A stretch of DNA of 64,000 bases from Orientallactaga sibirica (GCA_036365145.1 JAEOAD010000982.1:5420001-5484000); one strand, 5' to 3'; shown: positions 1 through 10,704, counted from the first letter of the stretch. Notes: generated by a model from the sequence alone, not told the origin. Numbers and translations are program-made.

Positions 1-163
1 ATGGCTGGTTTAGTATTCTGTGTCATTTTAATTAATTCCAATATAATTAAATTGATATGTAAATTTCATTTTAACAACTAGGTACTTGCAATGGTCACAA
101 TGCGTCCCCCAAATTTTATATTTTGAAAATTAATTGCCAACATGACACTAAGGAATGGCATCT
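1..163. other. Unassigned AT-rich sequence
   Basis: I see no gene or recognisable repeat before the first SINE. Confidence 0.5.
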
Positions 164-375
164 GGGGCTGGAGAGATGGCTCAACCATTAATGTGTTGCC
201 TGCAAAGCCTAATGACCCAGTTTCAATTCCCCAGTACTCACTGAAAGCCAGATACACAAAAGTGGCACATGTATCTTGAGTTTATTTGTAGTGGCTGGGA
301 GCTCTGGCATGCCCATTCTCTCTGTGTGTGTTTCTGTCTTTCACTTCTCTGTGTCTTTCTCTTCTTGCAAACAGA

Positions 376-411
<36 letters not shown>

Positions 412-424
412 ATTTATTTTAAAA
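164..424 (+). repeat. B2-like tRNA-derived SINE
   Basis: The copy opens with the ggggctggagagatggc head typical of the family. It continues through the tRNA-like region and the 'cccattctctctc' pyrimidine block, and ends in a (TAAA)n tail at about 376-412. The flanks ggaatggcatc and gaaatggagcc may be a decayed target-site duplication. Confidence 0.85.
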
Positions 425-652
425 AGAAATGGAGCCTTTCCTTTCTATCTACTGCAATAAGAAAAGCCAGGTTTGTTACCCTCTTAAAGACTTAGTAATT
501 AGGCTCCATCTTGGAAAATGTATGCACCTTGGTAGGTTTCTCTGCCTCCAGATATATGAGCAATAAGTTTCTGTTCTTTATAAGTGAGCCAGCCCAGGCA
601 TTTTGTTACAGTAGCAGAAAGAGGATAAACGCTCTACTAAAAAATAGAAATT

Positions 653-870
653 TGGACTGAAGAGATGGCTTAGTGGTTAAGGCACTTGTCTGCAAAGCTT
701 AAGGTACCCCAGTACCCACATAAGCCAGATGCACAAGGTGGCACATGCATCTGGAGTCTATTCACACTTGCTAAAGGCCCTGATACACCCAATCTCTCTC
801 CCTCTCTATCTGCCTCTTTCTCTCTCTGTAATAAATAAATAAGTAAAATATTTTTAAAAAATAAAAAATA
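653..870 (+). repeat. B2-like SINE (diverged)
   Basis: Same head, body and A-rich tail as the copy at 164, but with an internal deletion in the B-box region. The segment aaaaaatag occurs before it (638), at its junction with the next SINE (about 862) and after that SINE (1,111). This suggests two consecutive insertions at one A-rich target. Confidence 0.8.
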
Positions 871-1112
871 GGGCTGGAGAGATGGCTTAGCAGTTAAGGA
901 GCCTGCCTGCAAAGCCTAAGAATGCCCATTCAATTCTCCAGGTCCCATGTTTAGCCAGACATAAAAAGTGAGGCAAGCACGCAATGCTGCACATGTCCAC
1001 AAAGGGGAGCAAGCGTCTGGAATTCATTCACAGCAGCTGAGAGGCCTCTGGTGAGCCCATTCTCTGCCTCTTCTTCTCTCTCTCTCTGTCGCTTTCAAAT
1101 TAAAAAAGTATA
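871..1112 (+). repeat. B2-like SINE (diverged)
   Basis: It starts immediately after the tail of the preceding SINE in the same orientation. It has an inserted stretch in the middle of the body and ends in a short A-rich tail. Confidence 0.75.
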
Positions 1113-1296
1113 AAAAATAGAAACTTATCATCTGTATTTATTTTCCTTAATACTGTGCAACCAACACAATAACTTATTCCATCAGAGCAAGCAAAAAAAA
1201 AAAAAACACTCAAGAGAAAGGGCATGCTAGCAACATGGAAGACATAGTCTTTTGTCTATTTTTTTATGGGAAAATGTCACACTTTATTTAGTAACA

Positions 1297-2560
1297 AGTT
1301 TATTTTTTGTTATTTAATTAAGTAGAAACTTTATAATGATTCATCATATATTGGTACCATCATTCCCCTCTTCCCTGGTCCAATTCCACTGAGGGCCATA
1401 CTTTGTGGGATTTCTGGTAGTCACCATGTAGTTGTAGGTTATAAGTTATGAGAGCAGCACTCTGTCATTGTGGGGAGAGCTATGTCTCTGCATATTCCTT
1501 CCTACTTTCTGCCCCACTCCCACAAACTTCCCTGAGTCTTGGTGGGTGTGCTTTAATTCTACTTCAGTGTTGAGCCCTCAGCAGCTTCTGGATTTCTGCT
1601 TTGGTGCATGTTGAGTATCAGTGTCTGTGTGCATCACCCTGGCTCAGGTTATCAGACTCACCGTGGAAGCAGCACTCTTGCTAATGTCACCAGTTCCTCT
1701 GTGGTTTCATCTGGGCCCTGGATGCTATATGAGGGCTGGTTCATCTCTTGTCAGGGAGTCAGCTATCTATACTTGTCTTGTTGGTAGATTATGGTTGTCC
1801 TCAGTTCTCACTGCTTTCTGAAAAACAAAAACAGATTTTTCAACAGAGTGAGATCAGGGTAGGTTAAAGTGGATATACATTGTTAATTTAGAGAGATTTT
1901 GATGAGTGTAGCCTCACTTTTGGAGGAAGACTAGTGAAAGCTTCTCACTGGGGTCCATTATCTTGGTCTGCATAGGGTTCTGACTTAGTTCCTAGTTCCA
2001 GTTATGGGTTCCTTCCTGCTGCGTGGATCTCATAGCCAATCAAAGAGCCATTCATTGGTTAACCATCTAGGCTGTGTGCCACTAATGCACAGGTGTGTAC
2101 ATCTTGTCAGGCTGGTTACTTACATATAGCAGTGTCCCATGCTTTCTCATGACACTGTTGGCCATCTCCCCTCAGCAGCTCATGTAGCACTTTTCAGTAC
2201 CATATGGGCTAACCATCTGGGAACTGGCTTCTTTTCAGATTTAGCTGGTTCTCTATATGTTCTGCACCAGCAGCATGTGGTGTCTTCAGCAATAGGGTTT
2301 ACCTTTTCCCTCAGGTGGGTAATCAAGTGCTCTGACGGAAGTCTGTCTTACTTTGGGGACTTTATAGGTCTCTCCCATCAACAGTTCAATGTGGACTGTA
2401 AAGAATTTCTGGTACTAGTAGTTGCAAGCCAGAGCCAAATGTTTTAGGGTTAAGCTTCATTCCATCCTATCCAGGGTCCTTCATACCAGATGATCCCTTC
2501 ATGCTTCTATTAATTTTGAGGTTACATCTCACCACTTTTGCTACATTCTGTTTAATAGAA
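1297..2560 (-). repeat. L1 3'-UTR fragment, antisense, older subfamily
   Basis: Read on the minus strand it aligns by eye with the 3' UTR of the complete L1 at 28,718-30,202 and with the antisense L1 at 20,183. Shared landmarks include the 'gagccatgttgg/gagccttggtgg' block and the block around 'cagcaatagggt'. Divergence is clearly higher than between those two copies. The far end, near 2,560, is approximate. Open frames at 1,621-1,821 and 2,139-2,447 lie inside it and are chance frames. Confidence 0.75.
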
Positions 2561-2984
2561 GCAAATTAATAGGTATGTGCAACACTGAAAGGAAAAGAAT
2601 TATCCAAGTGTATGAACTCATCAAAAATGCCTGAAAAGTTACCCTCAGCTCCAGCAACCTTTAGACACTGGGAACTCCTGACCTCTCTTTTCTAAACCTT
2701 GTTTTTGTAATGTTTACTTGCTGATTCTGTCTCAGTCACTGAAATGAGCATCTTCTCCCTCCTATTGCCACATTTAAAGCTGAGGAATACCTTTCTCAAA
2801 TAGCTGAGAACTTTCCCTTTGAAATGTGCCCATCAAGGACATAGGGTCCCTACAATAGCAAACGTCAATAGCCTCATAGTGTTCCTCCCACCACCACCAC
2901 CACCACTCTAACATTCTCCAGTACTTTTCCATCACCACACACTTGCACTTAAAGTCTCACCTACTTTTTGTTGCCCCTCTTTTT
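2561..2984. other. Unassigned sequence with a short CCA repeat
   Basis: No gene seen. A small (CCA)n tract sits at about 2,888-2,905. The tract between two antisense L1 pieces may be the residue of an older element, but I cannot assign it. Confidence 0.4.
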
Positions 2985-3425
2985 ATGTAGATAGTGTGTA
3001 CACAGTCATGCTGGTACTATGGTTAGCCTCCTCCCTGTCCTCCCCCCTCCAAAGGGACTCTCCTCATTGGGGAATGTAGGTCATGCATTGTGGAGGTAGC
3101 CATCAGTTATGTGGAAGAGACAATGTCTCTGTGCATAATGTCCTAACTTGTGGCTCTAACATTCTTTCTGGACCCTCTTCCATGAATTTCCCTGAGCCAT
3201 GTTGGGATCATTTTAGGTCTACTTCAGTGATGAGGTCTGGGGAGCCTCTGTGTCTCTGGATATCTGGTTTGGTATGAGCTGAGTGTTCTCTGTGTCTATC
3301 TCCTTCACCCTTGTGTTGGTACCAGGTTCACCAAAAAGGCACCACTCTTGCTCATTTCCCCCATTACTCTATGGTTTCAGCTGGGGCCTTGGTGAGGTGC
3401 AATGGGCTGATTCTTAACCACCACA
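2985..3425 (-). repeat. L1 3'-UTR 3' end, antisense
   Basis: The segment matches the terminal ~430 bp of the L1 3' UTR seen at 29,750-30,180. Landmarks on the plus strand include 'gtcatgcattgtgg', 'ctgtgcataatg' and 'tccctgagccatgttggg'. It is therefore a 5'-truncated L1 end in minus orientation. Confidence 0.8.
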
Positions 3426-3461
3426 CTCCTATTGCAATATATTTGCATAAGATCTTCCTTG

Positions 3462-3496
<35 letters not shown>
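3462..3496. repeat. (TG)n microsatellite
   Basis: About 16 uninterrupted TG units. The Cys/Val-rich frames over it are an artefact of the dinucleotide repeat. Confidence 0.9.
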
Positions 3497-3497
<1 letters not shown>

Positions 3498-3514
3498 ATG
3501 TGTGTATGTTCACG

Positions 3515-3597
3515 TGCATGGCATGCACTGTTGATCAAACCCACAACCATGCCCATGCTAACCCACTATCCTACCATTGAGCTACATCCTCAGCCCA
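3515..3597 (-). repeat. ID-like SINE or B4 head, antisense
   Basis: The plus strand reads as an inverted tRNA-like SINE: 'gatcaaacccac...ccatgctaaccca...ctaccattgagctacatcctcagccc', which resembles the reverse of an ID element. The adjoining (TG)n could be its associated tail. Confidence 0.6.
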
Positions 3598-3619
3598 TTC
3601 CTTGCTATTTTTCTTCGGT

Positions 3620-3956
3620 GTGTTCCTGATGTGTGTATATGTGTCCAGGTATGACAGTCTGGGTATGTGCATGCCACAGGATACATAAAGAGGTCAGAGG
3701 AAAACTTTGGGCATTGGTCTTTGCTTTATCCGAGGCAGGGTCTCTTTGTTGTTCACTGATGTATCTTCCAGGTTAGCTACCCTACAAGCTTCCAGGATTC
3801 TCCTGTCTCTTCCTCCCTAAACTAGCTGGGTTGTAAACACCCACTACAGCTCTACAGTCTGCCTTTACATGGGTTTGGGTTCTGGGGAGCTAAACTCAGC
3901 TACACCTGCTTCCACAGCAAAGTCTTTATCCACGGAACCACCTTCCCTACCCATGC
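3620..3956 (-). repeat. B4-type SINE, antisense, diverged
   Basis: It contains the inverted B1-like part ('gaggcagggtctctttg') followed by the inverted ID-like part ('ttctggggagctaaactcagc'), which is the fused B1-ID layout of B4 elements. Confidence 0.55.
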
Positions 3957-4049
3957 TTACTGTTTTTAACAAGCACCTGATGGAAATTGCTTTGTATTGG
4001 TAAGAGCTAGGAATTACTGGAGGCCATCCTAGAAGTTGTCTGCCACAGT

Positions 4050-4054
4050 ATGTG

Positions 4055-4095
<41 letters not shown>
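4050..4095. repeat. (TG)n microsatellite
   Basis: A second TG array of about 17 to 18 units within roughly 600 bp of the first. The His/Thr-rich minus-strand frame over it is an artefact. Confidence 0.9.
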
Positions 4096-4219
4096 CTTCA
4101 AGTAAAATCCATAGTAAGCCTGCATGTATATTATGAGAAATTGCATCTCCTTTTAGCTGATATCTGATTGTATGTCTATATCATCACCACTACCACTACT
4201 ATCATCATCATTATTTATT

Positions 4220-4516
4220 TATATATGTGTGTATATATGGACTTCCATGTGGAAGTCAGAAGACAAATTTGAGGTGTCTGTGCTCTACCTCCTTTGAGAC
4301 ATGGCTTCTTCCCACTACAAAAAAAAAAATTCCAGATTACCTGGCTCACATGCTTCAGATTCTCCAGACTCTACCTCTCATTGTCATAGGTGCACTGGGA
4401 TCACAGTTGTATGTACCACTTTGCATCTAGCTTTACATGGGTACTGGGGATTGAACATGGGCCAACATGTTTTGTGAGCAAGTGTCTTTAAATACTAAGC
4501 CATCTCCTCAGCCCCT
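4220..4516 (-). repeat. B4-type SINE, antisense
   Basis: The order is a TG-rich start, 'gaagtcagaagacaaatttg', an inverted B1-like stretch, 'gtactggggattgaacatggg', then 'ctaagccatctcctcagcccc'. This is the inverted B4/ID signature. Confidence 0.65.
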
Positions 4517-5650
4517 TGCTATATATTAATGAAACATAGTTGGTATTTTTAAATTGTCAGCATACAGTTGATATGTTTCAAAGGGTTAATGCTGTGTGGA
4601 TGATCCAGGTAATAAAAGAGCTACCGAATCATCCAGGAAAAAAAAATCCCATGCTCCCATTAGGATGGCAACAGTATACTCTCCAAAAGAGAAAAAGATG
4701 AATTTACCAGTAAGCAGTGATCTGTACCCTATTATACCTAGAATCATTCTCAGTCTCAATCATTAATACTTACCAAATGAAAACAAACACAATTTAGGAG
4801 AAGAGAAAAACAAGAAAAAAAAAATCATTGCTTTGCCTTCATTGAGTCCTTATGTCAGTGCACCCAGACTTGACATTAACATCTTAATAGCTCTGATGGA
4901 TTCACTTACAGCCCTACTCCCTGCAAATAGAGGAAATGTTAATGAGCAGAAAATGTGGGTGATTAATAAATGTGATTGAAATGAAATGACCTTTACTTAT
5001 TCACTGGATAATTAAAGTAATCAGGGGAGACCCAACTGTGATGAGAAATGTCATAGACTAGACTGAAATGCAATTATCTATCATCTTTGTTAGGGTAAAA
5101 AGCCCACTTGGTATGTTTTACAGAGGAAGGAGTACTTTCAAAACGGATTTTTTTGACTAAATATAAGGTTTGTTGTAACTCCCTGGGAAATGTTTCTGTT
5201 TCTAGGCAGCAGTGGTAATTCGAATACACCCTGGTGAAAAATGCATTCCCTGTGGAATAATAAAGTAGCCTGCAAAGATTTAACTTATGTGCCCTCAGAT
5301 GGCCTTTGAATTCCAATTAGAAGTTTCCCTTGGCTTATGTGCAATATCAATCAGAACAGTGGCTCAGTGTCACCAAATCACATTAAGATCCTCTGATGTT
5401 CCTCTTGGGGAAAGAAGGGAAGGAAAAGTACATTGTCCCTAAAAAGCCTTTGTCCTTTCTATTTTTGTAGAAAAAAAATAGCTGTCCAAAAAGCTGTGAA
5501 AGAAATCAATCCACATTTGAGGGACAGCAGTAGAAATTTCCCCTATCTGATTTGACCATTAAGACACTACTGGAAAGAATATTCCAGGGATTTAAGAAAT
5601 GTCATATAACCTATGTCAACACCAAACTCCCTTTTCTCATTCCTCTTATC
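4517..5650. other. Repeat-free block, candidate conserved non-coding DNA
   Basis: I recognise no repeat here. From about 4,690 to 5,340 the sequence is complex rather than low-complexity, with several TAAT/ATTA homeodomain-type cores (for example 'gtgattaataaatg', 'ggataattaaagtaatcagg'). No open frame exceeds about 80 codons, and none looks like a protein I know. Regulatory function is an inference only. Confidence 0.35.
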
Positions 5651-5666
5651 AAAAAGCACAAACTTG

Positions 5667-5905
5667 GGCTGGAGAGATGGCTTAGTGGTTAAACACTTGC
5701 CTGTGAAGCCTAAGGATTCTGGTTCGAGGCTTGATTCTCCAGGACCCACGTAAGCCAGATGCATAAGGGGGCGCATGCATCTGGAGTTCGTTTGCAGTGG
5801 CTGGAGGCCCTGGCGTGCCCATTCTCTCTCTCTCTCTACCTGCCTATTTCTGTATCTCTCTCTCTTTCTCAAATTAATAAATAAATAAAAATAAAATATT
5901 TTTTT
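5667..5905 (+). repeat. B2-like SINE with clear Pol III boxes and TSD
   Basis: This is one of the best-preserved copies. An A-box-like tggcttagtgg lies at 5,678-5,688 and a B-box-like ggttcgaggct at 5,721-5,731, followed by the CT-rich block and an A-rich tail. The target duplication aaaaagcacaaactt stands at 5,651-5,665 and again at 5,906-5,920. Confidence 0.9.
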
Positions 5906-5922
5906 AAAAAAGCACAAACTTG

Positions 5923-6098
5923 CCGGGCCTGGTGGCGCAGGCCTTTAATCCCAGCATTCGGGAGGCAAAGGTAGGAGAATCGCCATGAGTTCGAGGCCAC
6001 TCTGAGAGTACATAGTGAATTCCAGGTCAGCCTGGGTTAGAGTGAGACCCTACGTTGAAAACCCAAAAAATGAAAAAAAACAAACAAAAAAAAAAAGG
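5923..6098 (+). repeat. B1 SINE (7SL-derived)
   Basis: The head gccgggcctggtggcgcagg, the 'tttaatcccagca' block and the downstream 'agtgaattccaggtcagcctgg' are all present, followed by an A-rich tail. A third copy of the neighbouring target site (gtacaaacttt) follows at 6,099. This shows that the B1 inserted beside the preceding SINE's 3' duplication. Confidence 0.9.
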
Positions 6099-6109
6099 TA
6101 CAAACTTTG

Positions 6110-6220
6110 GGATGTGGAGATGGCTCAGTTGGTAAAGTAGGTGCTGATCCTAAGGGTGACTCCTGATTTTGTTATCTGACCTCCACACACATGCATACAC
6201 ACATGTACTCCCCTCCACAA
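6110..6220 (+). repeat. B4/RSINE1-type fragment
   Basis: The segment has a 'gatgtggagatggctcagttgg' style head and ends in 'gacctccacacacatgcatacacac', as B4/RSINE1 copies elsewhere in the window do. The middle is missing. Confidence 0.5.
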
Positions 6221-6384
6221 CTGTAAGAACTCCAAGCAGCATCTCTCATTATAGGAGAGCTGATATTTCAGCAGCAGGGACCCTGGGAACAAATCCAGGT
6301 GACACCATCTCTCTGACCTCACAGGATTGGTAAATTGATTAGCCTCACTGGGTCTCATTCCCCTAATCCTGTTATTTTATTTGC

Positions 6385-6825
6385 CTTTTTTAATTGAGTT
6401 GAAACTTTGTTGATACCATCATTCCCCCATCCCTGCCCCCACTCCACTGAGGGCCCTCCTTAGTGGGATTGCTGGTATTCACCATTGAGTTGTGGGCTAT
6501 GAGTTATGAGAGCAGCAGTCAGTCATTGTGGGGGAGGCAATGCCTCTGGATATTCCCTCCCACTCAGGTGCCCTTACATTCTTTCTCCCCCCTCTCCCAC
6601 AAAATTCCCTGAGCCTTGGTGGGTGTGCTTTAATTCTACTTTAGTGTTGTGCTCTCAGCAGCTTCTGGATTTCAGCACTGGTGCATTTTGAGTGTCCTCA
6701 GTGTCTGTCTCCATCACCCTGTCTGAGGTTGTCAGGCTCGCCATGGAAGCAGCAATCTTGCTCATCTCATCAATTCCTTAATTCCTGTGCATTTTTACCT
6801 GGGTCCTAGCTTCTGTGCTAGGGGT
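6385..6825 (-). repeat. L1 3'-UTR fragment, antisense, older subfamily
   Basis: Closely parallels 1,300-1,740: 'accatcattccccc', 'actccactgagggccctcc', 'gagccttggtgggtgtgc', 'tcagcagcttctggatttc'. Both belong to one older L1 subfamily, distinct from the complete L1. Confidence 0.75.
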
Positions 6826-7190
6826 GGTGAACCTGACACCAGCACAAGGCTGAAGGAGATAAACACAGAGAACACTCAACTCCTAAGCCAGACGTCCAGA
6901 GACACAGAGGCTCCCAAGACTTCATCAGTGAAGCCGAATTAAAATGAACCCAACATGGCTCAGGGAAATTTGCAGAAGAGGGGGCAGAAAGAGTGTTAGA
7001 GCCACAAGTTGGGTCATTATGCACAGAGACATTGCCTCTTCTCCATATGGCTACCCTCATGATGCATGACCCACATTCCCCAATGAGGAGGGTCCCTTCA
7101 GAGGGGGGAGGACAGGAAGGAGGCTATAGAAGGCACTAACATGAATGTAAAATTAAAATAAAAAAATATATATAATAAAAATAATTTTAA
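6826..7190 (+). repeat. L1 3' end, sense, 5'-truncated
   Basis: Matches 29,845-30,200 of the complete L1 ('ggctgaaggagataaacacag', 'caagttgggtcattatgcac', 'gaatgtaaaatt') and ends in an A/T-rich tail. It abuts the antisense L1 fragment head to head, so the two form a short inverted arrangement. Confidence 0.8.
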
Positions 7191-7239
7191 AGTAATGTCC
7201 AGTAGAATAAAACCAGAATGTTTTGTACAATTTTATTTT

Positions 7240-7460
7240 TTATTTTTAAGACATTTTAAACTTTTTAAACTTTTTATTTTTTTATTTGAGAGAGACAGAG
7301 AGAATGGGCACACAAGGGCCTCCAGCCACCACAAAGAAACTCCAGATGCATGGGCCACCTTGTGCATCTGGCGTACGAGGGTACTGGAGAACTGAGCTTC
7401 GAACCAGGGTCCTCAGGCTTCACAGGCAAGTGCTTAACTGCTAAGCCATCTCTCCAGCCC
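7240..7460 (-). repeat. B2-like SINE, antisense
   Basis: Reverse complement of the family consensus, from the A-rich tail through 'gagagaatgggcac' to 'aagccatctctccagccc'. The target motif ttttgtac occurs at 7,220, 7,462 and 7,702, flanking this copy and the next. Confidence 0.85.
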
Positions 7461-7479
7461 ATTTTGTACTCTTTAAAAT

Positions 7480-7699
7480 ATTTTATTTTTATTTATTTGA
7501 CAGATATATTTGGGAAACAGCAAGAGAAAGAGACAGAGAGAGAAAGAGAATGGGCATACAGGGCTTCCAGCCACTGCAAACAAACTCCAGATACATGTGC
7601 CACCTTATGCATCCGGCATTATGTGGGTCCTGGGGAATCAAACCTAGATACTTTGGCTTTGCAGGCAAGCATCTTCATCTCTAAGCCATCTCTCCAGCC
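7480..7699 (-). repeat. B2-like SINE, antisense
   Basis: Second antisense copy in the same orientation. It ends at 'aagccatctctccagcca' and is followed by tgttttgtac, a third copy of the local target motif. Confidence 0.85.
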
Positions 7700-7714
7700 A
7701 TGTTTTGTACTTTT

Positions 7715-8850
7715 TTGAAACTGGTCTAGTTTTGGTTATTGTGATTGTCTTTTTCTTGGCTCTTGAGATTGGTTGTTTGACTCTTCTGGGTGGAGTATTC
7801 CCTGAATTATTCTCTGTAGGTTTGGCTTTGTGTTCATATAATCATAGAGCTGGATTTTATCATGGAAACTAGTTTGGGTAGGACGCCATATGTTTTTAGA
7901 CTTTGTATAGTTCCATTCCAGACCTTTCTGGTTTTCTGAGTTTCCATTGAGAAATATGAGATAATTCTGATGGGATTGTCTTTGTATGTATGTAATGTGT
8001 TGTTTCTCTCTTGCTGCTTTTAGCACTCTCTTGTTCTTTTCTTATTTATTTATTTTGGTTTTTTGAGATAGGGTCCCACTCTAGCCCAGGCTGACCTGGA
8101 ACTCACTATGTAGTCTCAGGGTGGCCTTGAACTCATGGTGATCCTCCTATCTCTGCTTCCCAAGTGCTGGGATTAAATGTGTGAGCCACCACGCCCAGCT
8201 TCATTGTTTAGAGTTTTAATGATGATGTACTCTGGAGAGTTTTTTCTTTGCTCAAGTTTTTTTGTAGTTCTGTGAGTTTCTTGTTTGTGGATGGGTCTCT
8301 GTTTTGATAGGGCAGGAAAGTTTTAATCAATAATTTTGTTGAATATGTTATACATGCCTTTTAGCCTGAATTTTTTCCCCTTCTGGTATACATATGATAT
8401 GAACATGAATATGATATGAATACACATGATATGAATTTAAGGTATCCCACAGTTCCCTCATGTTCTCTTCATATGATTTTTTGAAATTACCAGTTTTTGT
8501 ACTCTTGAACTGTTTCTTCTCTCTTGTCTTCCAGATATGATGTTCTGTCTCTCATTCAATTAACTCGGTTTGCGAAAGATTCTAGGGAGTTTTTAACAAA
8601 CTTTATTTGGTTTGTATTTTATGTTGCTTTTTTCTGTATAGTATCCAGTCGTTTGTCGAGCTCCAATTTCAGGTTGCATTTTGATTTTTCTTGATGTTTC
8701 TTGGAATTCATTCTTGCATTTGATCATGACTTCATTAAGTTTAATCAGCTATTTTTTGAGAACCTCTAGTTTTCATTCACTTTCAATTCATTTATCTCTC
8801 TTTTGAGGTCTCGCTTTCTTCAGTTGTTTTTTTTTATTATACTAAACTAT
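7715..8850 (-). pseudogene. L1 ORF1 fragment, antisense, interrupted by a B1
   Basis: On the minus strand the stretch 7,736-8,026 encodes a 96-codon frame containing LKAAREKQHITY, YMNTKPNLQ, QGILH and NNQSQEP. These correspond to the C-terminal RNA-binding half of the ORF1 protein of the complete L1 in this window. From 8,205 to about 8,850 the upstream part of ORF1 continues (coiled-coil region) but is shifted and broken. A B1 sits between them at about 8,050-8,203. Neither ORF2 nor the 3' UTR is attached, so this is an internal remnant and cannot make an ORF1 protein. Confidence 0.75.
8050..8203 (-). repeat. B1 SINE, antisense
   Basis: 'ttttgagatagggtcccactctagcccaggctgacc' through 'gtgagccaccacgcccagct' is the reversed B1. 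It splits the antisense L1 ORF1 fragment. Confidence 0.9.
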
Positions 8851-9427
8851 GTACTTGAAGTATTCACATCCACCTTCTTTATGACTCTGAATTGAGTATG
8901 CCTAGAAGTGTACCCATTCACCACTTTTATAAACTGACCATACCCAGAGATTTTTAAACCATCATTATCTTAACCATTTCAACATATGTTCTATGACCTA
9001 GAGTTTGTCATGCCTAGAAGTGTGGCCACTTTATTTTCTTCATGATTTCTAATCTTAAGCTGAGCGTGTTCAGAGATATACACACCTTAAACAGCATGTT
9101 TAAGGATGTGGCCAGCCTCTAAATGTTTTCCTTATATGGTTCCCAAACAAAACCCTCAAGCTTCCATGCCTCAGAGAGGGTATTGTTTTGGGCATAACAT
9201 CCGTGTTCTCTTTACTTGCTGCAAATAATAAATATTTCTCCACTATCTTTCCTTGCTTGTGCTTTTTGACCTTCCACCCACCAAGATAGGTCACTACTGC
9301 ATTCACTTAGACACATAAAGAAAACCAGTGATGGCACAAAACAAAGGGAAAAAGAGAAAGTTCTGACAAGACTGAGGCAATGCTATGTAGACAATGAAGG
9401 TAATGTATTAAATTAAGTTTAAAAGTA
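8851..9427. other. Unassigned sequence with a local duplication
   Basis: Two degenerate copies of one unit lie about 110 bp apart: 'atgcctagaagtgt' with a downstream 'cagagat' at 8,898-8,955, and again at 9,009-9,078. No gene seen. Confidence 0.4.
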
Positions 9428-9444
9428 AAAAGTCAAAGAATAAG

Positions 9445-9637
9445 GGGCTGGGGAGGTGGCTTAGCAGTTAAGGTGCTCGCTTGAAAGGCCCAAGGACCCA
9501 GATTCAATTCCCCAGTACCTACATAAGCCAGATGCACAAGGTGGCACATGTGTCTGGAGTTTGCAGTGGCTAAAAGCCCTGGTACATTCTCTCTCTCAAA
9601 TAAATAAATAAAATTAATTAAATAAATGTTTTTTAAA
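9445..9637 (+). repeat. B2-like SINE, short
   Basis: Has the family head and tail but lacks part of the pyrimidine block. The duplication aaaagtcaaagaata lies at about 9,429-9,443, and aaaagtcaaaatata follows the tail at about 9,637. Confidence 0.85.
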
Positions 9638-9651
9638 AAGTCAAAATATAA

Positions 9652-10186
9652 ACAAATCTATGAATTTACATATTTTAGTCAAATATTTTGTAGTGTTGGT
9701 AAAATGAATTCAGTATCTTTTGAGTGCCTGGGTCCATAAAGTGTAGGGAATTATGAAGATGAAAGTTCAATTTTTCCCTCAGGTAATGACAAAGAAAGAA
9801 AAAATATATATAAGAAAATGGGGCAAACTAGAAGTGGAAGCTGAGATTGTGGCTAGAAATAGTTTAATTTAACCATGTTTAGAGGTCTGTGGCCCGTAGG
9901 GCTATATTTTTAACTTTTCCTATTATTAAATAATTTATGTATGGTATTTTAATGCAAATAATTATTTTGATTTTTAAAATTTTCAAGCCTTAAATAGATC
10001 TCCAGGTGGATGTCACATATCTAATTCATAGCTTCTCATTTCCAAAGAGCAGAAATCTCACTAGGCTCTGATATAGAGATGTCCCTTGACTTGTGATGGA
10101 ATTATGTCTCAATGGACCCATTCCAAGTTGGGCATTCATTGAATACCACCTACTTGCCTGATACCCAGCCCTAGGAATGCAGAGTA
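9652..10186. other. Unassigned AT-rich sequence
   Basis: No recognisable gene or repeat. Confidence 0.4.
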
Positions 10187-10194
10187 GCATGGCT

Positions 10195-10350
10195 GGGTGA
10201 GCATGGTGTTGCACACCTTTAATCCCAGCACTCAGGAGATTAAGATGACAGGATCTCCATGAGTTTGAGGTCAGCCTGGGCCACAAAGTGAGTTCTAGAT
10301 CATCCTGGGCTATAGCGATACTTTGCCTTAAAGCAACAACAACAAGAAAA
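10195..10350 (+). repeat. B1 SINE, diverged
   Basis: Contains 'cacacctttaatcccagcac' and 'gaggtcagcctgggcc'. The flanking agcatggct is repeated at 10,187 and 10,351. Its overlap with the minus-strand open frame 10,026-10,286 explains that frame. Confidence 0.8.
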
Positions 10351-10704
10351 CAGCATGGCTGCCTAGAACCTATAGTTTATTGCTAATGGCCAGAACTGCT
10401 TAATGCCATCCATGTCAAGATCACTTAAAATTCAAAGTAAGGCTTATACAAAACTGCATATCACTTTCACACCATCAAGGGTGAAACATTATAAGTGCTA
10501 AGTCAGGAAGCTGTCCAGCAGCATTATTCTTGGAAGTAGACAAACCAGCTGGGCCTTCAAAAGCTGCCTACCCAGTTGTTGACCTTAACTTTCCCATCTG
10601 TAGTATTACATCGATTTGGCTCTTTTTGTTCCGAGTCCTTAACATCCTAATATCCTAAATAAATGCTAGATTTGCTCTTTTCTCCCTGAGGAATTTTTTT
10701 GTGT
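10351..10704. other. Unassigned sequence
   Basis: No gene or repeat recognised between the B1 and the L1 tract. Confidence 0.4.

Noticed and set aside
3311..4146. Cys/Val-rich and His/Thr-rich proteins over the TG arrays
   Set aside because: Direct translation of dinucleotide repeats.
5667..5760. tRNA-like head of the B2-like SINEs as a tRNA gene
   Set aside because: Only the A and B boxes are retained, no cloverleaf can be closed, and the element has a SINE body and tail.
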